Assembly (NCBI RefSeq): GCF_001677955.1
Contig: NZ_LELA01000092.1
Location: 1 to 64,000, forward strand
DNA length: 64,000 nucleotides
DNA from: Chryseobacterium sp. BGARF1
GTDB lineage: Bacteria > Bacteroidota > Bacteroidia > Flavobacteriales > Weeksellaceae
Reading direction: 5' to 3'
This document shows positions 9,924 through 19,769 of the stretch, one piece after another. The stretch's first letter is position 1; every line of letters begins with the position of its first letter. A program made the position numbers and the translations under genes. Under the pieces are notes generated by a model. The model did not search any database, was not told where the DNA came from, and worked only from the letters and a program-made list of their open reading frames with translations.

Positions 9924-10359
9924 TTTCTATAAAATTTTGCCCTTGTTCAACACTTTTCAATGAGTTCGGAGCTGATAATACTGAATTTACATTTTCGTAA
10001 TTTTTCTTGACACCACATGCTGGAGAAACGTAAATACCTTTGGTTGTGTAATTGACTCTTACTCTTGTAGAATCCTCTGAATCGAGTGTCTTTACATAGA
10101 TATCAGTAAAAGGAGATTCATCTACACGTAATGGAACAAAGATAGAATCAACTTGTGAAAAAGTTCCCAAGGTTACAATTTTTGAACCGTAATCTACAAA
10201 AACTTTTATTTTCTCAATCTTTGTAATCTGATTGCCCTTTTTAAATGCAATTTTCATTCGTGGTGTACCCTCACCACTATCGCAGATATCATCATCACTT
10301 CCACATGAAATGACCGATGACAATGCAAGAATGAATATGATAAATTTAAAATATTTCAT
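9889..10359 (-). CDS. DUF6452 family lipoprotein
   Basis: 156 residues. The lipoprotein signal ends SSVISC with an acidic SDDD directly after the Cys, a common surface-export-like pattern in Bacteroidota lipoproteins. The mature region has two further Cys (DICDSGEG and SPACG) that could form a disulfide. The order metalloprotease, this gene, then the DUF6048 partner is compact: 10 bases from the upstream stop and a 35-base overlap downstream. The family has no known activity. Confidence 0.78.
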   Translation of the reverse strand: MKYFKFIIFILALSSVISCGSDDDICDSGEGTPRMKIAFKKGNQITKIEKIKVFVDYGSKIVTLGTFSQVDSIFVPLRVDESPFTDIYVKTLDSEDSTRVRVNYTTKGIYVSPACGVKKNYENVNSVLSAPNSLKSVEQGQNFIENEDKTNLFFNF

Positions 10360-10369
10360 ATTTAAATCT

Positions 10370-12853
10370 TTATTTTGGATCTAAAGCTTTCTCGATACGG
10401 AAAACCAAGTCTTCATTATGATATTTGTTGACCAAATCATTAGAATTATTTTTTGCTAAAAGATCTTTTTTAATGGTATTTAAATTTCCTCTTACGATAG
10501 CAGAAACATCAGATTTATCAGAATTTTTGTTATCAATTAATCTTATTAAAGTATCTACGTAATTTCTCTGAAGATTTCTTCCGTAAATATCTGCGTTATC
10601 TTTTTTAATAATTGAATTATTAAGATCTGAGAAAAATTCAACCAATGGATATGAATTTTGGTCAACTGCTTCAGATTGATAAAGACTTTGAAGCACCATT
10701 GGACTTAAAACTCTTCCTAAAACAACATTCTGAATTTCTTCAACCGTTTTTACAGGAGTTTTACCTGTCTTCTCAAAAATATCTTTCTTAAGCAACCATT
10801 GCGGAGTGGTGAAAACATTTTCATTTAAGAATTTCATCGCCTCTTTCTGATCTTTTTTGGCTACCACTTCATAGACTGCACCAGATTGTTCTGCAGTTTT
10901 CGGAGTTTCCATTTGTCCACCGATATATTTTGAAACGTGACCTAAATATCTTTTAAACTGTGTCGTCACCTGATCATACATCATATCGAGATTTTTATAA
11001 TCTTCGTTTGGTGTTTTTGTCCATTGATCTAAGTTATCAACAATTCTTTGTAGGTTTTTGATTCCGTAAGTACTTGCAATCATCGCATTGTCCCCTACTT
11101 GCTCGCTTTGAGACCTTGGATCTAAAGGATTAGTCTCTGTACCAAACCAAAGTCTTTCGTTTTTAAGATTTTTGATTACCCATTGATTCAGAAATTGCTT
11201 TTCGGCATCCGGAGTTTTAAACTGATTAAATCTTTTATATCCCCACTCGATTGCCCAATCATCGTAATCACCAATTCTTGGGAAAATTCCGGCATCACCA
11301 ATTTTATCTTCTGGTTGTGCAACATAATTAAATCTTGCATAATCCATAATTGAAGGAGTGTGACCATTTTTCTCCAACCATTTTTTATCTCTCAACTTTT
11401 CAACAGGAACCGTAGAGCTTGAACCGTAGTTATGTCTTAAACCTAAAGTGTGACCCACTTCGTGAGAAGACACAAAACGGATAAGTTCACCCATCAGTTT
11501 TTCGTCAAACTCCATTTTTCTTGCTCTTTCATCATTTGGAGAAGCCTGTACAAAATACCAGTTTCTTAGCAACAACATTACATTGTGATACCAATTGATG
11601 TGACTTTCTAAAATCTCACCCGTTCTTGGATCAGCAATTGAAGGACCTGAAGCATTCGGTACATCTGAAGGTTTATAAACGATTGCTGAAAATCTTGCAT
11701 CTTCCAAACTCCATTCTGTATCTACTTTCGGATCTGGAATTTTAGCAACAATTGCATTTTTAAATCCTGCTTTTTCAAAAGCTTTTTGCCAATCATTAAC
11801 TCCCTTCATCAAATAAGGAACCCATTTTTTTGGAGTCGCAGGATCGATGTAGAAAACAATCGGTTTTGCAGGCTCTACCAACTCACCTTTATTGTATTTT
11901 TCTAAATCCTGAGGTTTTGGTTCAAGACGCCATCTTTTCACTAATGAAATCCTTTTTACTCCCTGAGGATCTAAATCGAAATCGGTATAACCTACTGTAA
12001 AATATCCTACTCTCGGATCAAAATATCTTGCCTGCATTTTGTTTTCAGGAAGAAGTACAAATGAAGAATTGATCTCTACAGTATAATTTCCACTGATTTT
12101 TGGTGCAGGTCTTCCCGGAATTGCAGGTGTTGCAGGCGTTCCTAAAGTTCTTGCAAAAGTTTTAGTGGTATTAATTTCAATATTCGTAGGGAAAGATTTC
12201 ACAAAATTCACGAATGACATATCTTTCTGGAAAGCCCCGACTCTATACGAATCTTTAGACCAAACCGAAAAAGAAGTCAACTCATTATCAGAATTCAGAA
12301 CATCTGTAACTTCAATTACAGAAGAGTTGTTCTTTACTCCGTAAGCTTTTACATCAAAAGATTTAATGATAGACTGCACATTATTTCTCGTCACCGAATT
12401 ATACATCTGCGAGGTAGAATCTTTCGCATAATCCACATGAGAAATCGAACGCAACAAGATTTTATCTTTCGGTCCTTTTTCAAAAGCAATCACTTGCTGT
12501 CCGATTTGGTCACCTGCATAACCAGAAGTTCCTGAACGCATTCCCGCAGCTGCTTTCGTTAATCTTGTTACCAAAAGAAATTCCTTTTTCAGCATAGAAT
12601 CCGGAATTTCAAAATAATATTTGTCATCGACTTTATGAACCGTAAAAACTCCCTGATCTGAAACCGCTTTATCAGTAATAATTTCTTTAAATGGCTTAAT
12701 CAGGCTTTTCTTTTTATCATCTTTCTTTACTACGGCAGTATCTTTTTTTACAACAGTAGAATCTTTCTCTTTTTCTTGAGAAAATAAATTCTGCTGAGTA
12801 AAAAATAATGTACCAACTAAGAAAACAGCTTTACAGTTCTTTATCATATTCAT
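10370..12853 (-). CDS. Secreted zinc-dependent metalloprotease (DUF5117/DUF4953 type)
   Basis: 827 residues. N-terminal signal peptide, then a Lys/Asp-rich linker (residues ~28-55). The long N-terminal region resembles DUF5118/DUF5117 and is followed by a catalytic region with HEVGHTLGLRH at residues 464-474, the metzincin HExxHxxGxxH zinc site. MDYARFNYV about 30 residues later is the expected Met-turn. There is no T9SS C-terminal domain, unlike the two upstream proteases, so it is probably periplasmic or exported otherwise. Its promoter is squeezed into the 36-base gap after rlmD. The DUF6452/DUF6048 genes follow closely and may be cotranscribed. Substrates are unknown. Confidence 0.88.
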   Translation of the reverse strand: MNMIKNCKAVFLVGTLFFTQQNLFSQEKEKDSTVVKKDTAVVKKDDKKKSLIKPFKEIITDKAVSDQGVFTVHKVDDKYYFEIPDSMLKKEFLLVTRLTKAAAGMRSGTSGYAGDQIGQQVIAFEKGPKDKILLRSISHVDYAKDSTSQMYNSVTRNNVQSIIKSFDVKAYGVKNNSSVIEVTDVLNSDNELTSFSVWSKDSYRVGAFQKDMSFVNFVKSFPTNIEINTTKTFARTLGTPATPAIPGRPAPKISGNYTVEINSSFVLLPENKMQARYFDPRVGYFTVGYTDFDLDPQGVKRISLVKRWRLEPKPQDLEKYNKGELVEPAKPIVFYIDPATPKKWVPYLMKGVNDWQKAFEKAGFKNAIVAKIPDPKVDTEWSLEDARFSAIVYKPSDVPNASGPSIADPRTGEILESHINWYHNVMLLLRNWYFVQASPNDERARKMEFDEKLMGELIRFVSSHEVGHTLGLRHNYGSSSTVPVEKLRDKKWLEKNGHTPSIMDYARFNYVAQPEDKIGDAGIFPRIGDYDDWAIEWGYKRFNQFKTPDAEKQFLNQWVIKNLKNERLWFGTETNPLDPRSQSEQVGDNAMIASTYGIKNLQRIVDNLDQWTKTPNEDYKNLDMMYDQVTTQFKRYLGHVSKYIGGQMETPKTAEQSGAVYEVVAKKDQKEAMKFLNENVFTTPQWLLKKDIFEKTGKTPVKTVEEIQNVVLGRVLSPMVLQSLYQSEAVDQNSYPLVEFFSDLNNSIIKKDNADIYGRNLQRNYVDTLIRLIDNKNSDKSDVSAIVRGNLNTIKKDLLAKNNSNDLVNKYHNEDLVFRIEKALDPK

Positions 12854-12876
12854 TAAACTTTTTATTTTTCTATTTT

Positions 12877-12884
12877 CAAATTTA
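12877..12884 (-). promoter_or_regulatory. Promoter of the zinc metalloprotease gene (TAAATTTG)
   Basis: Exact TAnnTTTG on the minus strand, 23 bases before the ATG at 12853 and just outside the end of rlmD. This is the same -7 to ATG distance as in the two T9SS metalloprotease genes. Confidence 0.65.
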
Positions 12885-12889
12885 AGTAA

Positions 12890-14296
12890 TTATTTCTTGA
12901 TAAGCAGTGCAATATTCTCCACGTGGTGGGTTTGTGGGAACATATCTACTGGTAAAATCTTCACCAAAGTATAATGCTCTTTCATTAAAGCTAAATCTCT
13001 TGCCTGCGTTGCAGAATTACAGCTTACATACACCACTTTTTCAGGAGCCAATTTCAAAATCTGCTCAACTACTTTCTGGTGCATTCCGTCTCTTGGTGGA
13101 TCGGTAATTAATACATCTGCTTTTGGATGGTTTTCTAAGAATTCGTCATTGAAAACGTTTTTCATATCACCACAATAGAAAGTCGTGTTGGTTAAGCCAT
13201 TCAATTCAGCATGTTCGATGGCTGCATCAATTGCTTCCTGTACAGACTCAATTCCAATTACATGTTTTGCGTTTCTTGCAACATATTGAGCAATTGTTCC
13301 GGTTCCTGTATATAAATCGTAAACCACTTCATCACCTTTTAAATCAGCAAACTCAAGTGTTTTTCTATATAATTCTAAAGCCTGTTTGTAATTGGTTTGG
13401 AAGAAAGATTTCGGACCGATTTTAAATTTCAAACCATCCATTTCTTCCATTAAAAACCCGTCACCGAAATATATTTTGATATTTTGATCGTAGATTGAAT
13501 CGTTTTGCTTAGGATTAATGGCATAAACCAATGTTTTTATTTGTGGGAATTGCTCCAACAAGAAGTCAAAAAGTTCTGTACGGTTTTCTTTTTCTTCTCT
13601 GTAAAGCTGGAATAAAACCATCCATTCTCCCTTGGAGTTTTGTCTCATCATCAAAGTTCTTAGGAAACCTTTTTGCTCTTTAACATCAAAAAAGTCTAAT
13701 CCTTTATTCTCAGCAAATTTCTTTACTGCCAAACGAATCGCATTCGATGGATCTTCCTGAAGGAAACATTCTTTTAAATCTAAAATCTTACTCCACATTC
13801 CCGGAATATGGAAACCTAAAGCGTCCCTGCTTCCAAAGTTTTCTTCAGAACTTATTTCGTAATGACTCAACCATCTTGCATTCGAGAAAGAAAATTCCAT
13901 TTTGTTTCTGTAGAAATACTGCTCTTCAGCACCCAAAATAGGAATGGTTTCAAAATCATCGATTCCACCAATTCTTTTGATATTGTTATAAACTTCTTCC
14001 TGTTTAACATCAAGCTGCTTTTCGTAGCTCATATTTTGCCACTTACAACCACCACAAGTTCCGAAATGAATACACTTCGGCTCAACTCTGAACGGTGACT
14101 TTTCGACAATTTCTTTTACTTCAGCCTCAAAATATTTTGATTTTGATTTTTTTACTCTTGCATTCACCACATCTCCAGGAATCGCTCCGGAAACCAGAAC
14201 AGTTTTCCCTTCTTCAGTTTTTCCTATCGCAACCCCTTTTGCACCTGCTGCAAAAAGTTTTATATTCTCAAGAATTACGTCTTTCTTCTTTCTCAT
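12890..14296 (-). CDS. rlmD: 23S rRNA (uracil-C5)-methyltransferase RlmD
   Basis: 468 residues; S-adenosylmethionine-dependent m5U methylation of 23S rRNA (position 1939 in E. coli numbering). An N-terminal TRAM domain (residues ~5-65, GVAIGKTEEGK) is followed by the Fe-S cluster cysteines (CIHFGTCGGCKWQNM). The C-terminal Rossmann methyltransferase domain shows FQTNYKQA, DLYTGTGTI, DPPRDGMH and the catalytic Cys in YVSCNSATQARDL. Length is normal for Bacteroidota. The RlmD/TrmA family is sure from the motifs; RlmD rather than RlmC or TrmA rests on the TRAM domain and Fe-S cysteines. Confidence 0.92.
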   Translation of the reverse strand: MRKKKDVILENIKLFAAGAKGVAIGKTEEGKTVLVSGAIPGDVVNARVKKSKSKYFEAEVKEIVEKSPFRVEPKCIHFGTCGGCKWQNMSYEKQLDVKQEEVYNNIKRIGGIDDFETIPILGAEEQYFYRNKMEFSFSNARWLSHYEISSEENFGSRDALGFHIPGMWSKILDLKECFLQEDPSNAIRLAVKKFAENKGLDFFDVKEQKGFLRTLMMRQNSKGEWMVLFQLYREEKENRTELFDFLLEQFPQIKTLVYAINPKQNDSIYDQNIKIYFGDGFLMEEMDGLKFKIGPKSFFQTNYKQALELYRKTLEFADLKGDEVVYDLYTGTGTIAQYVARNAKHVIGIESVQEAIDAAIEHAELNGLTNTTFYCGDMKNVFNDEFLENHPKADVLITDPPRDGMHQKVVEQILKLAPEKVVYVSCNSATQARDLALMKEHYTLVKILPVDMFPQTHHVENIALLIKK

Positions 14297-14398
14297 ATCA
14301 ATTTCAGTATGATGAAGATAGCTTTCTACCCTACCTTCATCTATTTTCTATTTTTTCTAATAATTTTCTCTGAAACCTTTCAGTTTCAATTTTGTCTG

Positions 14399-14406
14399 CA
14401 AAAATA
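14399..14406 (-). promoter_or_regulatory. Probable rlmD promoter (TATTTTTG)
   Basis: Exact TAnnTTTG on the minus strand about 100 bases before the rlmD ATG. It directly follows the terminator of the upstream gene, as expected for a new transcription unit. Confidence 0.55.
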
Positions 14407-14414
14407 CAATAAAA

Positions 14415-14442
14415 AAAAACCTTATCCGAAGACAAGGTTTTT
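14415..14442 (-). terminator. Terminator of the TlpA-like lipoprotein gene
   Basis: 12-bp stem (14415-14426 with 14431-14442, one G-U pair), tetraloop CGAA, followed by T-residues on the minus strand. It lies 22 bases past the stop at 14465. Confidence 0.85.
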
Positions 14443-14464
14443 TTTTATATTTTGTTTAAGCTAA

Positions 14465-16000
14465 TTATTTTGCTTCAACCGGAACTTTCTCAACTTGAGG
14501 AGCCGCTTGTTGCTGTAAAGCTGAAGGATCAATCTGCAATTGAGCTGCAGGATCTACTTTTGGAGCTGAAAGACCTGTTTGCTTATCTAAGATTGTAATC
14601 AAATCTTGATCACCTAGATTTACAAAAGATCTGCTTGCTACTTTACCATTTTTATCAACTATGATGAAGCTTGGTAATTTAAAACCGTATACTCCATATT
14701 TTTTAGCAATATCAGAGTTTAAGCCTCCGTCACCATACACATTAGTTCCAGGAATTCCTTTTAATAAAGCATTGCTTGTTTTTGTAAACTGATCTTTGGT
14801 ATCATCTAAATTTACGAATACAAAATTCATTTTAGACTTATAGAAATTCACAACTTCTTTTAAAACAGGCATTGTACCTTCAGCAATATAAGGATTCCAA
14901 GATGCGTAGAATACTATCATGTAAGGTTTTCCTTTGTTCTCGCTTAATTTATAAGCTGAACCGTCTTGTTTTATCAAAGAAGCTTCTGGAGCATCATCAC
15001 CAATTTTGAATCCGTTGATTACGAAAAGCATTTTCTTCAAATCAGCTTTAATAGTAGCGTCTTTAATATCTTCTTCGATAATTTTTTTGATTTTATCAGT
15101 TGTAGCAGCTGGAGTTTGTGGATGTACATCAGACTGAGCCATTACAAAAGCCAACAAATAATCTTTCTCAATTTGAGAAACTTCTTTTTTACCTTTTAAG
15201 AATTCATTAAATAATTCTGAAGTTGTAATATCTGTTTTTCCCTGTGCTTTTGCCTGAGCAAATGTTTGGAAATCTGTACTCATTTTTGTTAAAAGATACT
15301 GTCTGTAAAACGGACTTGTTTTGATCATGGTATCTTTATTCTCCTGAAGTTTGGTTTCGTAATCGGTGAATACTTTTGCCAGCTTAAACGAAGGATTGTT
15401 ACCAGACATTTGCTTTTTAGTCATTTCATAATTTACCAATAAATTAAGAATAGCCGTTTTAGCATCTATTTTTTTCCATTCAACAACCTCTTTTCCAGGG
15501 TTGAATTTCTTTACATTTTCTTCGATGTTTTTATTGATATCGGCTTCAATTTTCTGCATTGCCTTTACATACGCAGCTTCATCACCTGCAGTCAACTGTT
15601 GAATATTCAAAGTCTGACCGTAAGTCGTAAGGAATTTTTGGCAAGCTTGAAAAAAGTCGTTATCACTTTTTGCATCCCCTGTAACTACATATTCGTTCGG
15701 GAAACTAGCAGAGTTACCTGAAATATTAAGCTTCTGACCTCCTTTAAGGAAAATAAGATTCTGTTTTCCTGCATAGTTGATCACATACATTCCGTTTTTT
15801 GGAGCTTCAAAAGTTCCTGTAAAGTTTCCATCTTTGTCGATACCAAAGTTAGCCAATGGCAAGGTAGCAACACCGGAAGCCTCTACAAACTCAATTCTCT
15901 CTAATGGAGAACTGCCTGCAATTTTTCCTTTTACTTCAACTTTTTTTGAACAAGACATTGCAAATATTGCAATGACAAACAACAAAAGATATTTTTTCAT
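14465..16000 (-). CDS. TlpA/DUF4369-type thioredoxin-fold lipoprotein lacking the active-site cysteines
   Basis: 511 residues from the ATG at 16000. An ATG 54 bases upstream is in frame, but it lies before the likely transcription start and its product would bury the lipoprotein signal (FAMSC). Residues ~20-120 resemble the DUF4369 N-terminal domain of Bacteroidota TlpA-like proteins. A helical middle follows, then a thioredoxin-fold domain from ~340. Where WCxxC is expected the sequence reads ASWNPYIAEGT (W368-Y371), so both redox cysteines are missing. The C-terminus is Gln/Pro/Ala-rich. It should sit in the periplasm or outer membrane. A non-redox, structural or binding role is inferred. 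Confidence 0.85.
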   Translation of the reverse strand: MKKYLLLFVIAIFAMSCSKKVEVKGKIAGSSPLERIEFVEASGVATLPLANFGIDKDGNFTGTFEAPKNGMYVINYAGKQNLIFLKGGQKLNISGNSASFPNEYVVTGDAKSDNDFFQACQKFLTTYGQTLNIQQLTAGDEAAYVKAMQKIEADINKNIEENVKKFNPGKEVVEWKKIDAKTAILNLLVNYEMTKKQMSGNNPSFKLAKVFTDYETKLQENKDTMIKTSPFYRQYLLTKMSTDFQTFAQAKAQGKTDITTSELFNEFLKGKKEVSQIEKDYLLAFVMAQSDVHPQTPAATTDKIKKIIEEDIKDATIKADLKKMLFVINGFKIGDDAPEASLIKQDGSAYKLSENKGKPYMIVFYASWNPYIAEGTMPVLKEVVNFYKSKMNFVFVNLDDTKDQFTKTSNALLKGIPGTNVYGDGGLNSDIAKKYGVYGFKLPSFIIVDKNGKVASRSFVNLGDQDLITILDKQTGLSAPKVDPAAQLQIDPSALQQQAAPQVEKVPVEAK

Positions 16001-16036
16001 TTTTGATTTTAAATAATTCAACAAAAATAAGTTTTT

Positions 16037-16044
16037 CAAATATA
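16037..16044 (-). promoter_or_regulatory. Promoter of the TlpA-like lipoprotein gene (TATATTTG)
   Basis: Exact TAnnTTTG on the minus strand. Transcription from here would begin near 16030, downstream of the alternative ATG at 16054. This supports the start at 16000. Confidence 0.65.
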
Positions 16045-16090
16045 CTAAATGCAATATTTGAAGGTAATTTATGAAAGATTTAACTAAAAA

Positions 16091-16118
16091 AAATCGCCTT
16101 CACAAAGGAAGACGATTT
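16091..16118 (-). terminator. Terminator of the sdhCAB operon
   Basis: 11-bp stem (16091-16101 with 16108-16118, one wobble pair), 6-base loop, T-run on the minus strand, 23 bases after the sdhB stop. Confidence 0.88.
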
Positions 16119-16141
16119 TTTATAATTTATTTTAAAACAGA

Positions 16142-16909
16142 TTATCCTCTGTCTGCATAAGCAGCCATGTATTCTCTGTTCATTCTTGCGATATTCTCAA
16201 GAGAAATTCCTTTAGGACATTCTATTTCACAAGCTCCTGTATTTGAACAGTTACCGAAACCTTCTTCGTCCATAGCTTTCACCATGTTTAGAACTCTACG
16301 TTTCGCTTCTACTCTACCTTGAGGTAAAAGTGCGTACTGAGAAACTTTAGCTCCAACGAATAACATTGCAGAACCATTTTTACAAGTTGCAACACAAGCT
16401 CCACAACCGATACAAGCAGCAGCATCCATTGCTTTGTCTGCATCTTCTTTAGGAACCGGAATTGCGTTGGCATCCAAAGTATTTCCTGAAGTGTTTACCG
16501 AGATAAATCCACCTGCAGCCATTACTCTGTCGAATGCGCTTCTGTCTACCATTAAATCTTTGATAACAGGGAACGCAGCACTTCTCCATGGTTCAATAAC
16601 GATAGTTTCACCGTCTTTGAACATTCTCATGTGAAGCTGACATGTTGTAATACCAGTATCCGGACCGTGAGCTCTACCATTGATGTAAAGAGAACACATA
16701 CCACAGATTCCTTCACGACAGTCGTGGTCAAAAGCGATAGGTTCTTTTCCTTCGTTGATAAGGTTCTCGTTCAGAATGTCTAACATCTCCAAGAATGAAG
16801 AATCTGTAGAAACATCTGATATTTTGTAGGTCTCAAACTGACCTTTAGTCTTTGTATTTTTTTGTCTCCAAATTTTCAGCGTAAGATGAAGGCCTTTTTT
16901 TGCACTCAT
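16142..16909 (-). CDS. sdhB: Succinate dehydrogenase / fumarate reductase iron-sulfur subunit
   Basis: 255 residues. It carries electrons from the SdhA flavin to membrane quinone in respiratory complex II. The [2Fe-2S] ligands are in [16 protein letters not shown] followed by a Cys at CQLH. The [4Fe-4S] and [3Fe-4S] ligands are in [15 protein letters not shown] and [16 protein letters not shown]. Last gene of sdhC-sdhA-sdhB, 24 bases after sdhA and before a strong terminator. Length is normal for the Bacteroidota-type enzyme. Confidence 0.96.
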   Translation of the reverse strand: MSAKKGLHLTLKIWRQKNTKTKGQFETYKISDVSTDSSFLEMLDILNENLINEGKEPIAFDHDCREGICGMCSLYINGRAHGPDTGITTCQLHMRMFKDGETIVIEPWRSAAFPVIKDLMVDRSAFDRVMAAGGFISVNTSGNTLDANAIPVPKEDADKAMDAAACIGCGACVATCKNGSAMLFVGAKVSQYALLPQGRVEAKRRVLNMVKAMDEEGFGNCSNTGACEIECPKGISLENIARMNREYMAAYADRG

Positions 16910-16933
16910 AATTATTTATTTATAGGTTGGAGA

Positions 16934-18946
16934 TTATTTGTAACTTCTCGCTTTAACTTCGATGTTGTCATAGATAAGGTCTTCTTTATGAAGAAGTTCT
17001 TGTTTAATATCATCACCCTGATATTCCCAAGCTCCTACATATTTGAAGTTAACATCATCTCTTTCTGCTTCACCTTCCGGAGTCGCATGATCTTCTCTGA
17101 AATGTCCTCCACAAGATTCGTTTCTGTGTAATGCATCGATAGCCATTAATTGACCCAATTCGATAAAATCGGCAACTCTGAATGCTTTTTCAAGCTCGGT
17201 GTTCATTCCTTCAGTTTCACCCATTACTTTTACATCTTTCCAGAAGTTCTTTTTCACTTCGTCGATTTCTACGATAGCTTCTCTCAAACCTTCAGGAGTT
17301 CTTCCCATCCCCACTTTATTCCACATAATGTGTCCTAATTGTTTATGGAAATAATCTACTGAATGCGTTCCTTTATTATTAACAAAGAAATTTACTTTGT
17401 CTTTAATTTCTTTTTCAGCTGCGTCAAATTCAGCAGAATTGGTAGGAATTTCTCCCGTTCTGATGTCTGCAGAAAGATAATCTGCAATCGTGTAAGGAAG
17501 AACGAAATATCCGTCTGCCAAACCTTGCATCAAAGCAGAAGCTCCTAATCTGTTTGCACCGTGGTCTGAGAAGTTTGCTTCCCCAACAACGAAACATCCA
17601 GGAATTGTAGATTGTAAGTTATAATCAACCCAAACACCACCCATTGTGTAGTGAACGGCAGGATAAATCTTCATTGGAGTTTTGTAAGGGTCATCCGCAG
17701 TAATTTTTTCATACATTACGAATAAGTTACCATACTTCTCTTCAATCCAAGCTTTTCCTAAATCATAGATTTGCTGTTCTGTAGGATTGTGAATATGTTT
17801 TTCGATAGCAGATTCTTTACCTTTTTTCATGATTTCTGTAGAGAAATCTAGGTAAACACCTTCTTTAGTTTCATTATTTTCGATTCCGAAACCAGCATCA
17901 CATCTTTCTTTACCAGCTCTAGACGCAACGTCACGAGGAACTAAGTTTCCGAATGCAGGATATCTTCTTTCTAAATAGTAATCTCTATCTTCTTCTTTAA
18001 TATTTTCAGGTCTCAATTTCCCTTCTCTGATGGCAACTGAATCTTCAATTTTCTTAGGAACCCAGATTCTTCCAGAGTTTCTAAGAGATTCAGACATCAA
18101 AGTAAGTTTAGACTGCTGTGTTCCATGAACAGGAATACAAGTCGGGTGGATTTGTACATAACAAGGGTTTGCGAAATACGCTCCTTTTTTGTGGATTTTC
18201 CAAGCTGCAGAAACGTTTGAACCCATTGCGTTAGTAGAAAGGAAATATACGTTTCCGTAACCTCCAGAAGCAATTACCACTGCGTGAGCTGAGTGTCTTT
18301 CGATTTCACCTGTTACCAGGTTTCTTGCGATAATTCCTCTTGCTTTTCCGTCTACGATTACCAATTCAAGCATTTCGTGACGGTTGTACATTTTTACTCT
18401 TCCTTTTCCGATTTGACGGCTTAATGAAGAATATGCACCTAATAATAACTGTTGACCAGTTTGCCCTTTTGCGTAGAAAGTTCTTTTAACCTGAACCCCA
18501 CCAAATGAACGGTTATCTAATTGTCCGCCGTAATCTCTACCAAATGGAACCCCTTGAGATACACATTGGTCAATAATATTTGCAGAAACTTCAGCTAATC
18601 TGTAAACGTTTGCCTCTCTCGCTCTGTAGTCACCACCTTTGATGGTATCGTAGAACAATCTGTAAGTAGAGTCACCATCACCTTGATAATTTTTAGCAGC
18701 GTTGATACCACCTTGAGCCGCAATAGAGTGTGCTCTTCTTGGTGAATCTTGGTAGCAAAATGCCTTTACATTATATCCTTGCTCAGCCAAAGTAGCTGCA
18801 GCAGAACCTCCTGCCAAACCTGTACCTACAACAATAATATCAATCTTATCTCTGTTGTTTGGTGCAACAAGGTTCATATGGTCTTTATGATTTTTCCACT
18901 TATCCTTTAAAGGACCTCCTGGAATTTTCGAATCTAATTTACTCAT
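16934..18946 (-). CDS. sdhA: Succinate dehydrogenase / fumarate reductase flavoprotein subunit
   Basis: 670 residues. Catalyses succinate oxidation (or fumarate reduction) with covalently bound FAD. The FAD-binding motif is [18 protein letters not shown] (residues ~42-60). [12 protein letters not shown] contains the histidine expected to carry the flavin. HPTCIP and the active-site region [23 protein letters not shown] are clear. Of the B-type long form found in Bacteroidota and Chlorobi, with an extended C-terminus. It sits 15 bases after sdhC and 24 before sdhB in one operon. Confidence 0.96.
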   Translation of the reverse strand: MSKLDSKIPGGPLKDKWKNHKDHMNLVAPNNRDKIDIIVVGTGLAGGSAAATLAEQGYNVKAFCYQDSPRRAHSIAAQGGINAAKNYQGDGDSTYRLFYDTIKGGDYRAREANVYRLAEVSANIIDQCVSQGVPFGRDYGGQLDNRSFGGVQVKRTFYAKGQTGQQLLLGAYSSLSRQIGKGRVKMYNRHEMLELVIVDGKARGIIARNLVTGEIERHSAHAVVIASGGYGNVYFLSTNAMGSNVSAAWKIHKKGAYFANPCYVQIHPTCIPVHGTQQSKLTLMSESLRNSGRIWVPKKIEDSVAIREGKLRPENIKEEDRDYYLERRYPAFGNLVPRDVASRAGKERCDAGFGIENNETKEGVYLDFSTEIMKKGKESAIEKHIHNPTEQQIYDLGKAWIEEKYGNLFVMYEKITADDPYKTPMKIYPAVHYTMGGVWVDYNLQSTIPGCFVVGEANFSDHGANRLGASALMQGLADGYFVLPYTIADYLSADIRTGEIPTNSAEFDAAEKEIKDKVNFFVNNKGTHSVDYFHKQLGHIMWNKVGMGRTPEGLREAIVEIDEVKKNFWKDVKVMGETEGMNTELEKAFRVADFIELGQLMAIDALHRNESCGGHFREDHATPEGEAERDDVNFKYVGAWEYQGDDIKQELLHKEDLIYDNIEVKARSYK

Positions 18947-18961
18947 ATTAGTATATTGATA

Positions 18962-19624
18962 TTATTGAGTTACGTAATGAAAAATTGCAATAAAAATAAA
19001 ACCTGCAGGAATAAGGATTGAATACCAGTTTCCGAAAGCTTTAATAACAGGAGTGTATTTTTGGTGTCTAGCTCCGATCGACTGGAAAGAAGACTGGAAA
19101 CCGTGTGCCAAATGCAGACCTAATAATCCGAAAGCAACAACATAAAGAGCCACTCTCCAAAGGTCGTGAAACTTGTGGTGAAGCTCTGCCCAATATCTTG
19201 TCTCATCTGGTGTATTTGCCTGAATGTACTTGTAGTTCATTTCAGGAAAATAAAAATCATAAAAATGCAATACCAAGAAAGCTAAGATCACAGCTCCGGA
19301 AATAATCATATTTCTAGACATCCATGTAGAATTAGCCGCTCCGTTGTTGTTCGCATATTTAATCGGACGAGCCTTGTTGTTCTTAATCTCAAGAACGAAC
19401 CCCATTGCAAAATGGAAAATCACTGCAAACATCAAAATCGGCTGCATCAGATACTGCACCGCCGGATTGTATCCCATAAAATGAGAAGCCTCATTAAAAA
19501 CATCTTCGCTAAAAACGGATGTCATGTTGGTAGATAGATGCATCACTAAGAATATCAGCAAAAACATTGCTGAAAGTGCCATAGCATATTTTCTACCTAT
19601 TGTAGAACTTGTTAAACCTGCCAT
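18962..19624 (-). CDS. sdhC: Succinate dehydrogenase cytochrome b subunit (membrane anchor)
   Basis: 220 residues from the ATG at 19624 (MAGLTSSTIGRKYAM). An upstream in-frame ATG at 19651 lies inside the promoter, so it would not be on the transcript. Five hydrophobic segments with conserved histidines (FLVMHLSTNMT, FHFAMGFVLE, VLHFYDFYF, LGLHLAHGFQSSFQSIG, IAIFHYV) fit the single-chain di-haem cytochrome b558 type of complex II, which needs no separate SdhD. It anchors SdhAB at the inner membrane and hands electrons to menaquinone. First gene of sdhCAB. Confidence 0.93.
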   Translation of the reverse strand: MAGLTSSTIGRKYAMALSAMFLLIFLVMHLSTNMTSVFSEDVFNEASHFMGYNPAVQYLMQPILMFAVIFHFAMGFVLEIKNNKARPIKYANNNGAANSTWMSRNMIISGAVILAFLVLHFYDFYFPEMNYKYIQANTPDETRYWAELHHKFHDLWRVALYVVAFGLLGLHLAHGFQSSFQSIGARHQKYTPVIKAFGNWYSILIPAGFIFIAIFHYVTQ

Positions 19625-19648
19625 ATTAAGTTTAAATTTGAATTTCCA

Positions 19649-19656
19649 CAAAATTA
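19649..19656 (-). promoter_or_regulatory. sdhCAB promoter (TAATTTTG)
   Basis: Exact TAnnTTTG on the minus strand. It overlaps the alternative upstream ATG at 19651 and lies 24 bases before the ATG at 19624, so it settles the sdhC start. Confidence 0.75.
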
Positions 19657-19678
19657 GGAAATGTTAACAATACTAAAA

Positions 19679-19695
19679 AGTGAGAAATCTCACTA
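19679..19695 (-). terminator. Probable comEC terminator
   Basis: Perfect inverted repeat agtgaga/tctcact (19679-19685 with 19688-19694), read on the minus strand as a 6-bp stem with a 4-base loop and a short T-run. It lies 76 bases past the comEC stop and just upstream of the sdhC promoter. It could instead be an operator for sdhCAB. Confidence 0.5.
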
Positions 19696-19769
19696 TTAGA
19701 CAGTTTGTAATCTTTCTAAATAAGATTCATAAGTATATTAAATACAAGAAAAAGCATTAAAATTTGAGA

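Noticed and set aside
16001..16054. Upstream ATG for the TlpA-like lipoprotein
   Set aside because: It precedes the transcription start predicted from the TATATTTG box and would bury the lipoprotein signal.
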